Positions 1-9,186 of a stretch of 64,000 bases of DNA are shown here, in pieces. The DNA is from Streptomyces sp. SLBN-118. Lineage in GTDB: Bacteria; Actinomycetota; Actinomycetes; Streptomycetales; Streptomycetaceae. Under the pieces are notes generated by a model. The model did no database searches and was not told the origin of the DNA. It saw only the letters and a list, made by a program, of their open reading frames with translations. A program made the translations under genes and the position numbers. Position 1 is the stretch's first letter, and every line of letters begins with the position of its first letter. The stretch covers positions 496,001-560,000 of the forward strand of contig NZ_VFNP01000002.1 in assembly GCF_006715635.1 (NCBI RefSeq), read 5' to 3'.

Positions 1-859
1 CGGTGGTGCCGGTCTCGCCCATCGCCTTCCATGCCTCGCACGTCAGTCCGGTGGAGTGGATGAGGGTGACGTCGGGGCTGAGGATGCCGGCCTCGGCCCA
101 GCGCAGCACCGCCTTGGATGAGGACATGCCGAAGACTGCGTCCACACTTACTCCGATGCCCAGCTCGCGGGCCACCGCGGCAAGTTCGTTCCCGTACGCA
201 AAATCAGGGCCTGAGATCTCGTCGGTGGCGAGCGCGGCGAGACGCAGTGTCAGCAGTTGGTCTTCGGTGCTGAAGTACTGGTCCTTGATGCGGGTCAGAT
301 CGCCGGGCCATTGCCGGTCCCACTCGCCGAAGTGCGGGCCCATGGAGGCGTGGACGCCTCGGATGCCGGTGTCGAGCAGAGCCTGGATGGCGGCGTGAGA
401 GTGCTCGCGTGTGCGGGAGTTGTGGGAGAAGTCGAGCATGGTCGTGATGCCGCTGTCGATCGCTGTCAGGGCGGCCAGTCTGGTGCCGATGTACATGTCC
501 TCGGGCCGGTAGACGGTGGCGTAGCCGGCCAGGGTGGCCGTGATGTAGCCGCCGAGGTCGTCGACGTCCGGCATGATCCGGCGAAGCTGAGCCTCCCAGG
601 CGTGCCGGTGGGTGTCGACGAAGCCGGGGGTGAGGATCGCGCCGGTGGCGTCGACGACCACGGCGTCACCGGCACTCAGGTCGGGGCCGACCGCCGTGAT
701 CGTGTCGCCCTCGACGAGGAGGTCGCCGCGGTCGATGACGCCGAGGCCGGGGTCCATGGTGACGATGGTCGCGCCGGTGAACAGGATGCGCCGCCTGTCG
801 GCGGGCTGACGCCGGAGCTGTTCGAGTACGGCATGGCTGGTGGTGTCGTTGGGACTCAA
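1..859 (-). CDS. Amidohydrolase family protein (cytosine deaminase / TRZ-ATZ-like), 3' end beyond window
   Basis: Translating the minus strand from a TTG at 857-859 gives about 286 residues that run off the left edge. The N-terminus has the usual composite beta-domain segment (ILFTGATIVTMDP), then TPGFVDTHRHAW, the HxH metal-binding motif after strand 1 of the TIM barrel. Later come a MLDFSHNSRT segment and LIHSTGLT. These are features of metal-dependent amidohydrolases acting on cyclic amidines or aminohydrolase substrates; the substrate cannot be told. GGAAG lies 6-8 bases upstream of the TTG, which decided the start, although the frame stays open further upstream. The C-terminal third, with the metal-binding Asp, is outside the window. 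Family confidence is high, specificity unknown. Confidence 0.8.
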   Translation of the reverse strand, partial: MSPNDTTSHAVLEQLRRQPADRRRILFTGATIVTMDPGLGVIDRGDLLVEGDTITAVGPDLSAGDAVVVDATGAILTPGFVDTHRHAWEAQLRRIMPDVDDLGGYITATLAGYATVYRPEDMYIGTRLAALTAIDSGITTMLDFSHNSRTREHSHAAIQALLDTGIRGVHASMGPHFGEWDRQWPGDLTRIKDQYFSTEDQLLTLRLAALATDEISGPDFAYGNELAAVARELGIGVSVDAVFGMSSSKAVLRWAEAGILSPDVTLIHSTGLTCEAWKAMGETGTT

Positions 860-1052
860 AGGGACTTCTTCCGTATGCCGGTGAAGGCTGGGATCATGGT
901 CCGCCCGGGGGCCGACCGAGGCTGCTGGACCACAAGCCTTGTCCGCCCGCGCCTTGGCAACCAGGTCGCCGTTTCCCCAGGTATGGCGCACCCAGGATCG
1001 ACATCACGCCATCACCCCCGGCCTGAGCTCTACGACACCCGAACCCCCGACG

Positions 1053-1928
1053 TCAGGTGTCGCTGAGAGCGCGGCCGGATCCCTCCCGCTCCGTCCGTGC
1101 AAATTCCCCTCGGTCGGCTCCGGAACGCAGTTCGACGAAGGCAGCCGCGGTGGCACTGGCGGGCTCGGCCTGGTAGACGACCAACTGCTGGTGCGGGGCA
1201 CCGTTGACTGTGAAGGCCGAGACCTGGATCTCCAGAGCACCGACCTCGGGGTGTTTGAGGTACTTCGCCTGCTGGGTCTTGCGCTTCACCTCGTGCCGTG
1301 CCCACAATGCGGCGAATTCAGAGCTCTTCATACAGAGCGCGTCGACGACTTCGGTGATCCGCGGGGAGTCGGGGTCGCGTCCGTAGGCGGTGCGGATCTC
1401 AGCGACGCAGGAGTTCGCCACCTTCTCCCAGTCCCGGTAGAAGGTGCCCCCGGCGGGGTCGAGGAAAACCATGCAGGCCAGGTTCTCGAACCGCTGGAAC
1501 CCGCTGTGCAGGGCCGCGGCGAGGGTGTTGTGCGCCAGGACGTCAAGGGCCGGCCCAAGGACGAAGGCGGGGGTGTCGGGCCAGCTGTCGAGCAGTTGGA
1601 GGAGCTGAGGGCTGATCCGGTCGTGCCCGGCGGGAAGGCGGCGGCGTTCCCGCGGCGCCCGGGTGAGTCTGCGCAAGTGGTCACGTGCCTCGTCCTCGAG
1701 GTGGAGCGCGGCGGCGACCGCGTCGATCACCTGGGGCGACGGGCTGGTCTCCCGGCCCTGTTCCAGGCGCATGTAGTAGTCGGAGCTCACGCCTGCGAGC
1801 ATGGCAACTTCCTCGCGGCGCAGCCCGGGTACCCGCCTGCGGCCGTGTCCCGGAAGGCCTACGTCCTGCGGCTTGAGGGCTCCGCGTCGTGCTCTGAGGA
1901 ACTCTCCCATAGGAGTGCTGTCGCTCAT
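1053..1928 (-). CDS. XRE-family transcriptional regulator with MmyB-like ligand-binding domain
   Basis: This is a 291-residue regulator. An N-terminal helix-turn-helix sits at about residues 30-60 (REEVAMLAGVSSDYYMRLEQG). From about residue 105 onward follows the MmyB-like PAS-fold region (WPDTPAFVLGPALDVLAHN), which in this family binds small hydrophobic ligands such as fatty acids. Length and domain order are normal for the many streptomycete paralogues. Such genes commonly control a neighbouring oxidoreductase; here the downstream same-strand gene is an amidohydrolase about 190 bases away, so the target is not obvious. The ATG lies just downstream of an inverted repeat (1952-1976) that could be its autoregulatory operator. 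Confidence 0.88.
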   Translation of the reverse strand: MSDSTPMGEFLRARRGALKPQDVGLPGHGRRRVPGLRREEVAMLAGVSSDYYMRLEQGRETSPSPQVIDAVAAALHLEDEARDHLRRLTRAPRERRRLPAGHDRISPQLLQLLDSWPDTPAFVLGPALDVLAHNTLAAALHSGFQRFENLACMVFLDPAGGTFYRDWEKVANSCVAEIRTAYGRDPDSPRITEVVDALCMKSSEFAALWARHEVKRKTQQAKYLKHPEVGALEIQVSAFTVNGAPHQQLVVYQAEPASATAAAFVELRSGADRGEFARTEREGSGRALSDT

Positions 1929-1951
1929 GACCCCAACCTAGTAGGCCTGGT

Positions 1952-1976
1952 CAGGTTCAGATGCCGCCCGAACCTG
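1952..1976. promoter_or_regulatory. Candidate operator upstream of the XRE regulator
   Basis: A perfect 7-bp inverted repeat, CAGGTTC then 11 bases then GAACCTG, lies 24 bases upstream of the XRE start codon, overlapping where its promoter should be. A partly overlapping second repeat (AACCT at 1935-1939 with AGGTT at 1953-1957) shares one arm. Autoregulation by XRE/MmyB proteins is common, so this is a plausible self-binding site; this is inference from position and symmetry only. Confidence 0.4.
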
Positions 1977-2051
1977 TCGCCGGACGCCCTCCCGGTCGGC
2001 TCGACGCGCGGGTCCCTCCTGGTCCAGTGGCAACACCGCAGGCCGGTCAGA

Positions 2052-2096
2052 AGCGAGTGCCTGGCCCCCGCGTCCACGGATGGCCAGACACTCGCT
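2052..2096 (-). terminator. Strong stem-loop terminator after the lysyl oxidase gene
   Basis: A 15-bp inverted repeat (AGCGAGTGCCTGGCC at 2052-2066 and GGCCAGACACTCGCT at 2082-2096, pairing throughout if one G-U is allowed) with a 15-base loop begins 17 bases after the lysyl oxidase stop codon at 2113. There is no T-tract, as is usual for streptomycete terminators. Confidence 0.8.
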
Positions 2097-2112
2097 CTCA
2101 CCTTGAGGTCAC

Positions 2113-3756
2113 TCAGGGGGCGTTGACGAGGTCATGGGGAGGAACGGTCACCTTGCGGGCTCCGGGCGTGCCGCTCAGGATCACCTTGCGCAGCGCCACG
2201 TTGTTGTTCAGGTTGCTTTCGTGGAGCCGCTTCTCGGGATTGGCGATCACCTGGATGTAGTACGTGCCGTTCGGCAGGTTGGTGACGTCGAAGGACTGGC
2301 CGGGGCGGTACTGGGTGTACGTGTCGCCGGAGCCGACATCGAGCACTTCCCGTACGGAAATGGAGTTCTGCTGGCCACAGGCAGTGGACAGGTCGGTGTT
2401 GTACGGGTGCCAGTTGGCTCCCTTCACGGTGTAGTCGATCGCGTCCGTGTTGGCCAGGCAGAAGGCCTCCTTGCCGCTGCGCACGATCTCCCTCTGGTCG
2501 GCGCCGAGCAGGCGGTAGCTGGCGAAGTCGGTGAAGTGCCAGTGCTCGTGGCCCACCCGGGCATCCCACTCCATGGTGCCCGAAGGGGCGTAGCCGACCT
2601 GCTTGCCGTTGGTGTCGTAGAAGTACTGAAAGGCGTCCATCAGGCCCTTGCCCGGCTTGCGAAAGCCGTCCACGACCAGCGGAGCCGGGCCCGCGTTCCA
2701 GACGTTGGCGCTGAAGACCATGTAGTCCTTGCCCGGGACGTCTCCGTCCTCCCCGTCGGAGATACTGATGTCCCAGGCCGGCAGCGAGCGGAGGTCGGGC
2801 TTGGGCACATTGGGCACAGCGGCCTTGCCGACCGGGCGCTTCGCGTTGGGCCCGAGCGCTGGGGCGATCCGGGAACCGTCCGTCTGTCCGGGCCCGTCGC
2901 CCAAGTGCGCCGCAGCCTGGGCCGCCTTGAACGCATAGGGCAGTGCGGGCGGAGCGGGGGCGTCCGCGCCCCGGCCCTGGTGGAGAGCGTGTCCGGCACT
3001 CGGGGCCGAAATGGATCCGTGCGTGCTGTGCACGGCTGAGTGTGCTGCTCCGCCGGGTTCGGTTTCGCGGACCGTCACCTTCAGCGTCCGGGTCTCGTTC
3101 GGCAGGCCGAGCAGATCGCGATAGGGCTTCGTGACGGACAGTTTGGCGGTGTACTGACCAGCAGGCAGGTCCACCGGCTCGGAGTAGGAGCCGGCGTAGG
3201 TGTTGGAGGCCCAGCCGTTCTCCACGCCCCACACCGAGCCGAGAGTGAAGGGGTTCGTCGGACAGCTCTCCGGATATTTCGACTTGGGCGGAGCGTCGGG
3301 CCGGATCCGTCCGGACGCGTTGTTCGGGCAGAAGGTTTCCTTCCTGTTCGCGACCGTCCTTCCCTTCGCGTCGACGATGGTGACCTGCAGGAAGGCAGTC
3401 AGGCCGGAGAAGTCCTTCACAAGACCGTTCGGCAGCTTTCGGGTCCGGGTCTTGTTTCCTTCGCGGATGACCTGCTGGACGACGACAGGGTGTTTGTACG
3501 ACGTGCGTGTCGCCTTGAATTCGAGGGGACCGCCCTCTGTGGTGACATACGTGCCGAGGTCCAGGTAGACGCCGCCGGGTTCGCCTTTCTCCCGGTCGAG
3601 CGTCACAGAAGTGGACGCGGCTATCAGACGGAGCTTCGGTGAGGACGCGGTCGTTCGGGTGTCGGGCGCGGCAGCGGCCACGGCCGCGATGACGGCGAAC
3701 GCGGCGGTTGCGGCGAGTGCTGAACGCCAGAGGCGATTGCAGTGGTGTCTGATCAT
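2113..3756 (-). CDS. Secreted lysyl oxidase family protein
   Basis: The product is 547 residues from the ATG at 3756, chosen because GAGGA precedes it and an export signal follows at once (RSALAATAAFAVIAAVAAAAP). The middle is a poorly conserved region with PxxP and Ala-rich linkers. The C-terminal 220 residues match the lysyl oxidase domain, with the copper-binding His cluster GHEHWHF and a conserved end including LPNGTYYIQV and ESNLNNN. Family members are copper/quinone amine oxidases that oxidise peptidyl lysine; streptomycete examples are extracellular. It is monocistronic and ends at a strong hairpin. A frame opening 24 codons upstream exists but lacks a ribosome-binding site and would bury the signal peptide. 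Confidence 0.88.
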   Translation of the reverse strand: MIRHHCNRLWRSALAATAAFAVIAAVAAAAPDTRTTASSPKLRLIAASTSVTLDREKGEPGGVYLDLGTYVTTEGGPLEFKATRTSYKHPVVVQQVIREGNKTRTRKLPNGLVKDFSGLTAFLQVTIVDAKGRTVANRKETFCPNNASGRIRPDAPPKSKYPESCPTNPFTLGSVWGVENGWASNTYAGSYSEPVDLPAGQYTAKLSVTKPYRDLLGLPNETRTLKVTVRETEPGGAAHSAVHSTHGSISAPSAGHALHQGRGADAPAPPALPYAFKAAQAAAHLGDGPGQTDGSRIAPALGPNAKRPVGKAAVPNVPKPDLRSLPAWDISISDGEDGDVPGKDYMVFSANVWNAGPAPLVVDGFRKPGKGLMDAFQYFYDTNGKQVGYAPSGTMEWDARVGHEHWHFTDFASYRLLGADQREIVRSGKEAFCLANTDAIDYTVKGANWHPYNTDLSTACGQQNSISVREVLDVGSGDTYTQYRPGQSFDVTNLPNGTYYIQVIANPEKRLHESNLNNNVALRKVILSGTPGARKVTVPPHDLVNAP

Positions 3757-4010
3757 CGGTTCCTCGTCTGCGAGGGCCAGTGGAGCAGTGGGATGAACCG
3801 GGGCGCACGGACGTCGAGTTGTGGTCAAACCGTGGCCGACATGTGAGAACGGTGGAACGCGCCGCTGGTTGTCTGCCGATGCTCACATCACTGATCGTTG
3901 TCCGGAAATGGCTCTCGCACGGCGGATCAAGCCTCCCGGTACCGCCTTTTGAGTGGTGTGGTGGGGCGATGGCCATGTCCGCGCTGCGCCATGACGCGCC
4001 GGCCGCAGGC

Positions 4011-4616
4011 TCAAGGCGCCCGTCGTGCCCGCCGGTTCAGGCGAGGGATCCGGTCGAAGACCGCGGCGAGCCTGGCGGCCTGGTCGAAGTGGGTCGCCGG
4101 ACGGGACCGGTCGCCGCCGAGATGGGTGAGGGTTTCCATGCCGAGGTAGAACGCCACGGCCGCGCTCGCCAGTACGGATACGCGTATGACGGAAGCGAGT
4201 GGCTTGCCGCGCAGCATCGCGGTCAGCAGTTCCTCGGCCAGCTCCTCCCAGTTCCGGGTTTCGAGGGCCAGCTGGGCGGCCAGCCCCGACCCGGGCCTGG
4301 CACCGGCGTACAGCTCCTGAACGGCGGCGATGTGCCCGGTCTCGGTGTCCTCGTCGTAGAGCTCGCGGAGCCGTGCGACCGCGGGCACGGCCCGGTCGGT
4401 CCCGGACAACTCGGCGCGGTAGCGCCGTATCCGGGACGCGCTGGTCCGTGCCAGCGCCGCCACCAGCAGATCGTCCAGGTCCGAGAAGTGGTAGTAGATG
4501 ACGCCGGGCGCGAACCCGCCGGTCTGGGCGATCGCCCGCGCGGTGGTACCTCCGTGGCCGTTGCGCACCAGGCAGGCGAGGGTGGCGTCGAGAACGCGGT
4601 CACGAGTGTCAGACAA
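4011..4616 (-). CDS. TetR/AcrR family transcriptional regulator
   Basis: About 201 residues from the TTG at 4616. The N-terminal HTH is clear (TRDRVLDATLACLVRNG, then TTARAIAQTGGF and GVIYYHFSDLDDLL), followed by an all-helical ligand domain. The start overlaps the stop codon of the minus-strand desaturase remnant by 8 bases, so the original arrangement was a translationally coupled desaturase-TetR pair. Longer frames from 4718 only translate the desaturase remnant in the wrong frame. Its natural target was probably the desaturase, of which only the 3' end survives here, so this regulator may now be orphaned. Its present promoter is uncertain because upstream DNA has been replaced by the scar near 4736. 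Confidence 0.82.
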   Translation of the reverse strand: MSDTRDRVLDATLACLVRNGHGGTTARAIAQTGGFAPGVIYYHFSDLDDLLVAALARTSASRIRRYRAELSGTDRAVPAVARLRELYDEDTETGHIAAVQELYAGARPGSGLAAQLALETRNWEELAEELLTAMLRGKPLASVIRVSVLASAAVAFYLGMETLTHLGGDRSRPATHFDQAARLAAVFDRIPRLNRRARRAP

Positions 4617-4736
4617 CGCGCACCGGCCGAACCCCGTGAGCGGCGAAATGGCCTTCGAGCCGGCGCGCGAGCTCCGGCAGGTGATGGCTGGGCACGCGCG
4701 GGTAGAGATGGTGTCCAAGTGGTAGGTGAGCTCGAC
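4609..4736 (-). pseudogene. C-terminal stub of a fatty acid desaturase
   Basis: Only the last 40 or so codons remain. Reading minus, one frame gives ELTYHL and the next gives HHLYPRVPSHHLPELA, then a stop overlapping the TetR start. Joined, they form the third histidine box (YHLxHHLYP) and end of membrane fatty-acid desaturases. One base is missing inside the box at about 4717, so even the stub is frameshifted. Upstream, homology stops near 4736 where a plus-strand kinase fragment begins. This is a deletion scar, not a functional gene. Confidence 0.75.
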
Positions 4737-6696
4737 TGCGGATCCTCAGCGGCCGGCTGGCGCAGGCCCTGGGCGAGGTCCACCGGGCGGGGCTGGTCCA
4801 CCGGGACCTCAAACCGGGCAACGTGCTGATTGCCTCGACGGGCCGCGGCTCATCGACTTCGGTATCGCGCGGGCTCCCGAGGACACGGCGCTCACCGCGA
4901 CGGGGCTGGTGGTCGGCACACCCGGCTATCTGTCACCGGAGCAGGCCGAGGGGCGCGGCGGGCAGGCGATCGGTCCAGCCAGTGATGTGTTCTCCCTCGG
5001 TTGCGTCCTGGCGTTCGCGGCGACCGGTCGGCCGCCGTTCGGTACCGGGGCGCTCGACGCCCTGCTGTACCGGGCCGTGCACGACCCTGCCGACCTCGAT
5101 GGTGTCCCGCCCGCGCTGGGCGAGGTGGTGTCGCGCTGCCTGGAGAAGGACCCGGCGCAGCGGCCCGGTGTCGAGGAACTGGTGCGGGAACTGCTTCCCG
5201 GTCACCCGGCCGGTGAACCGGCTGATGCGCCTGCCCGCGGCCTGACCCAGAACGGGCCCAACCGTGGCCCGGCGGACGGCGCTGCGAAGGCGGTCAGCGG
5301 CGCCGCCTCGTGGCTGCCGGAAGGAGTCACGAGGCTGATCGCCCGGCGCTCGGCCGCCGCACTCGCGCTGCCGGACATCGACAGCACCGAGATCTCGGCC
5401 GGCACCTCGCGAACGGAGAGCTCCCCGGGGAAAACTCCCGGGGCAGGAACGGACCTCAGGATGCCGACACCGAACCGGCATCGGAGCGCCCCGACAACGA
5501 CGACGCGGTGCCGGCGGTCACGGACGGCACCCGGACTCCCGGACGGCGCCGCTTCCTTCTGCTCACCGGTGGGGGCGCGGTGCTCGCGGCGTCGGCGGGC
5601 GCGGGCTGGTGGAGCCTGGGCAGGGACGGCGGCCCTGGCGAAAGGAAGCCCGCCGCTTCCCGGCGCCCCGCCTACACCCTCGCGGTGCACGGCGACCTCA
5701 GCGGCACCCGGCGCGAGACGGGGCAGGCTCAGGAGCGCGGACTGGGGCTGGCATGTCGCGGAGTTCAACGCCCGAGGCGACGCGCCCTTCGACGTGAAGG
5801 TGCGGGCCGTCGACGACTCCGGCGACCCGGCCGTCGCGGCACGGCTGGCCAAGCAGCTCGCGGACGACCCGTCGGTGCTCGCCGCGTACGACGCCGGCCT
5901 CCTGCCGGTGGTCGCCGTGTCCCCTGTAGCCATCAACCTCAGCGTCCAGGGCTTCCGTTCGTTCCTGCACGCACGGCTCCCCGACTCCCTGCTCCCCTTC
6001 TTCATGAGCGCCTATCTGCGCGGGACCGCGCACTCGCGCAGGATCGGTGTCGTTGTCGACCGCGCGGCCGACAATTACGGCTGGGAGCTCAGCAGCAACC
6101 TGAGCAGGGTGCTGCGGGACGAGCGACAGCCGTACCTGCCCCGGGTGGTGGGCGCGATGCGGTCCGGCTTCGGTGACGCGGTGGACGATCTGCTGGCCGC
6201 CGATGCCGACTCCATCGCCTTCGCCGGACTGCACGACCGGGCCGCCTCGCTCGCCCGGACGCTGCGGCAGCGCGAGTTCTCCGGTGCCCGCGCCTCCGGC
6301 CCGGACCTGCTCGATTCTCGTTTCCTCAACTTGGCGAAGGAGGCCGCCGACGGATGGACGATCGTCGCACCGGTCGTCGACGCGACGCTCAAGCCCGAGG
6401 CCAAGGCGTTCGCCGATGTCTACCGGAAACGCTGGAACGAGGCGCCGCCTCGGTACGCGGCGGAGGCCTATGACGTGACGGGCATGGTGCTCAAGGCCCT
6501 GGCGAACCTGCCGGCGAAGAGCCGCACCCGCAAAGAACTGCTCGCCGCCGTGCGGGCCATCAAGTACCAGGGCGTCACAAAGCCGTTCGCGTTCGACAAG
6601 ATCGGCCACATGGTCATCGACGGCACCGGGGTCTTCCTCTGGCGGGTCGAAAAGGGTCGCTTCGTGTACGGCGGCCCCGCGCCGCACACGGCCTGA
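4737..6696 (+). pseudogene. Degenerate bifunctional Ser/Thr kinase / ABC-type substrate-binding protein (copy 1)
   Basis: This is a decayed paralogue of the next gene. The kinase N-lobe (glycine loop, invariant Lys) is absent; homology starts at helix E (SGRLAQALGEVHRAG), then the catalytic loop VHRDLKPGN and, after a one-base loss near 4835, DFGIAR and GTPGYLSPEQ. After a linker the frame changes again (about 5430-5470) so that the membrane segment RRRFLLLTGGGAVLAASAG is in a third frame. An extra base near 5754 returns to the frame encoding the extracellular Leu/Ile/Val-binding-like domain (VAEFNARGD...). About 15-17 codons are missing inside that domain after DDPSVLA. The last 300 codons are open. 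Three frame changes plus loss of half the kinase make function very unlikely. Confidence 0.82.
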
Positions 6697-8899
6697 TGGA
6701 ACCGCTCCGTACGGCCGATCCGTCCCGGCTCGGCCGCTACCGGATGCTTCGGCGGCTCGGCGCCGGCGGCATGGGCGTCGTCTTCCTGGCCCGCGCGCCG
6801 GGAGGGGCGTTCGCCGCGGTCAAGGTCGTGCGGGCGGTCCACGCCGACAGCGAGGATTTCCGGGTCCGGTTCCGCCGGGAGATCGCCGTGGCACGGCAGG
6901 TGGACAGCCCCTGGGTGGTTCCGCTGCTGGACGCGGACGCCGAAACGGAGGATCCGTGGCTGGCGACCGCGTTCGTACCGGGGCCTTCCCTCTCCGAGGT
7001 GTGGCGTCGCAAGGGCCGTTGTCCTCCGCCACGGTGTGTGTCCTGGGGCTGCGGCTCGCCGAGGCGCTGGAGGCGGTCCACCGGGCGGGGCTGGTGCACC
7101 GCGATGTGAAGCCGGGCAACGTGCTGCTGGCCCCGGACGGGCCCCGGCTGATCGACTTCGGCATCGCACGGACACCAGAGGGTACGGCGCTCACGTCCAG
7201 CGGCGTGATCGTCGGCTCCCCCGGATTCCTGTCGCCCGAGCAGGCGCGGGCACGCGCCGACGAGATCGGTCCGCCCAGCGATGTCTTCTCGCTGGGCTGT
7301 CTGCTGGCCTTCGCCGCCACGGGCGTACGGCCGTTCGGCGGCGGTGCGGCCGCCGGCATGCTGCTCCGCACGGTCTACGAGGAGCCGGACCTGCCCGGGC
7401 TGCCGGAGGCGCTGGAGCCGCTCGTACGAGCGTGCCTGGACAAGCATCCGGCACGGCGGCCGACCGCCGCCCAGGTCCGCGAGACGCTGGAAGAGATCGC
7501 GCCCGACGACCGGGAGCGGTGGCTGCCCGAGCCGGTCACGGGGCTGATTGCCGACCGGTCCGCGGCCGTGCTCGGCATGGAGGCGATCGAGCCGACCCGG
7601 GTGTCCGCACCTGCCGACACGGCGTCCTCGGAAGCCGCTACGGTGACGTCGCTGGTGGATCCGGAGTCCCGCACACCCGTCGTGGGCCGCCGTGGTTTCC
7701 TGCGCATCGGTGGGGCGGCCGGAGCACTGGTGGTCGGCGGCGGAGCCTGGTGGTGGAGCACCCGTGCCGGCCGGAAGACAGGCGGCGGCGCCTCGCCCGC
7801 CTCCGCCTCACGGCCCGAACTCGTCGTGGCCTTCCAGGGTGACCTGTCCGGCACTACGAAGGACACCGGGCACGCACAGCTCAACGGCGCCCAGCTGGCC
7901 GTCGAGCGTGTCAACGCCGAGAGCAGTCGCCCGTTGCGGCTGAAGCTGCGAGCGTACGACGACGGGGGCGAGCCCGAACGGGCCCGGGACCTGGCAGGGC
8001 GACTGACGGCGGACAAGGGTGTGCTCGCCGTGCTGGGCCCCACCACCGACAGATGCTTCGTCGCCGTGGAGGACACCTACACCAAGGCTGTGATGCCGGT
8101 CCTCTCGGTTTCAGTGGGGGTCGCGCCGCAGGTCAAAGGGGCCAACACGTCCACCCTCCGCTCGCATGCGGCGCTGCGGCCAGCCGATCAGCTGCTCGCG
8201 GCCCCCTGCTACGCCTATCTCACCGGCCCCGCCCACGCGCGCAAGGTGTTCCTCGTGGACGACCGGGCCGAGGGCGACTTCGCCTGGACCTTGTGCGACG
8301 ACCTCCAACGGGTGCTGCGTCGGGAGGGGAGGGACGCGACCGTCACCAGCGTCGCTGCCGGGACGTTCGACTCCGCCGCGCTCGCAGGGAAGGTCATGGC
8401 GGATCGTGCGGACGCGGTTGTGTTCAGCGGAAGCCACGAACGTGCGGGCGCCTTCGCGTCGGCGCTGCGGAAGGCGCGGTTCACCGGGGCCCGGGTCGCG
8501 ACCCAACGGGCCTTCGGCACACGGTTCCTGAAGTCCGCGGGTGCCGGCGCCGAGGGCTGGGTGTTCGCCACCACCTTCATCGATCCGACGTCCGCGCCGA
8601 GGACCCGCTCCTTCACGGCGGCCTACCGCGCACGGTTCGGCGAGCGCCCTGGCTGGTACGCGGCGGAGGCATACGACGCCGTGCTGTTCCTGGCCGAGGT
8701 CTGTGCGAGGAAGGGCTCTGCTCTGGGGGAACGGGGCGCGATCGTGCGTCACATGTCCGAGGTCGACCACCGCGGCATCAGCCGGACGATCGAGTACACC
8801 GCGGACAAGGGCTACACCAACGACGCGCTGTTGTTCCTGTTCCGTACCGTCGGCGGAGAGTTCGACTTTCTCGGGCAGTACAAGGAAGTGGTCTCGTGA
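6696..8899 (+). pseudogene. Bifunctional Ser/Thr kinase / ABC-type substrate-binding protein (copy 2), one frameshift
   Basis: The ATG at 6696 overlaps the stop of copy 1 (TGATG). Residues 1-100 form a kinase N-lobe (LGAGGMGVVFLA, VKVVRAV). At about 7000-7003 one base appears missing (GTGTGGCG where GTGGTGGCG is expected), and the rest continues in another frame: VHRDVKPGN, DFGIART, SPEQ, a C-lobe, a linker, a membrane anchor (RRGFLRIGGAAGALVVGGG), and a periplasmic-binding fold of the branched-chain amino acid receptor type (about 350 residues). Intact homologues are single polypeptides sensing an extracellular ligand and signalling through an inside kinase domain. Here translation stops soon after the N-lobe unless the base is a sequencing error, which is quite possible because everything else is intact. 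Confidence 0.78.
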
Positions 8900-9102
8900 G
8901 CCGGGCGCGGCAGCGGGCGAATCCGAGTTCCCGGAGGCCGACGCGGAGCGCCGCCGCGGTCGTCCTGGCTCGGCCAGAGCTACCCGGGGCAGAGCACGTC
9001 CGTGACTGTGCGAACTTTCCTGCTGCGCCTTAGAGTGAATTTGAAACGGCTCTCATGCCGCTTCCACTCTCCGGCGTCCATGGCCGGGTTCACGATCGCC
9101 GC

Positions 9103-9108
9103 TATAAT
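9103..9108 (+). promoter_or_regulatory. TATAAT -10-like element in the leader of the glycosyltransferase operon
   Basis: The 287-base gap 8900-9186 has an A/T-richer stretch than its surroundings and contains a perfect TATAAT 78 bases upstream of the glycosyltransferase ATG. No good -35 (TTGACA-like) is spaced 17 bases upstream (TGGCCG is found), so the assignment rests on the hexamer only. A GGGGAG ribosome-binding site precedes the ATG at 9187. Nothing else is recognised in the gap. Confidence 0.4.
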
Positions 9109-9186
9109 CCGGGAAACGGCGCGGGCTGGGGGCCAATGGTTTTCGCAGATCACTGACGTGCTACAGCGGGCAGGGGAGCCGATTCC

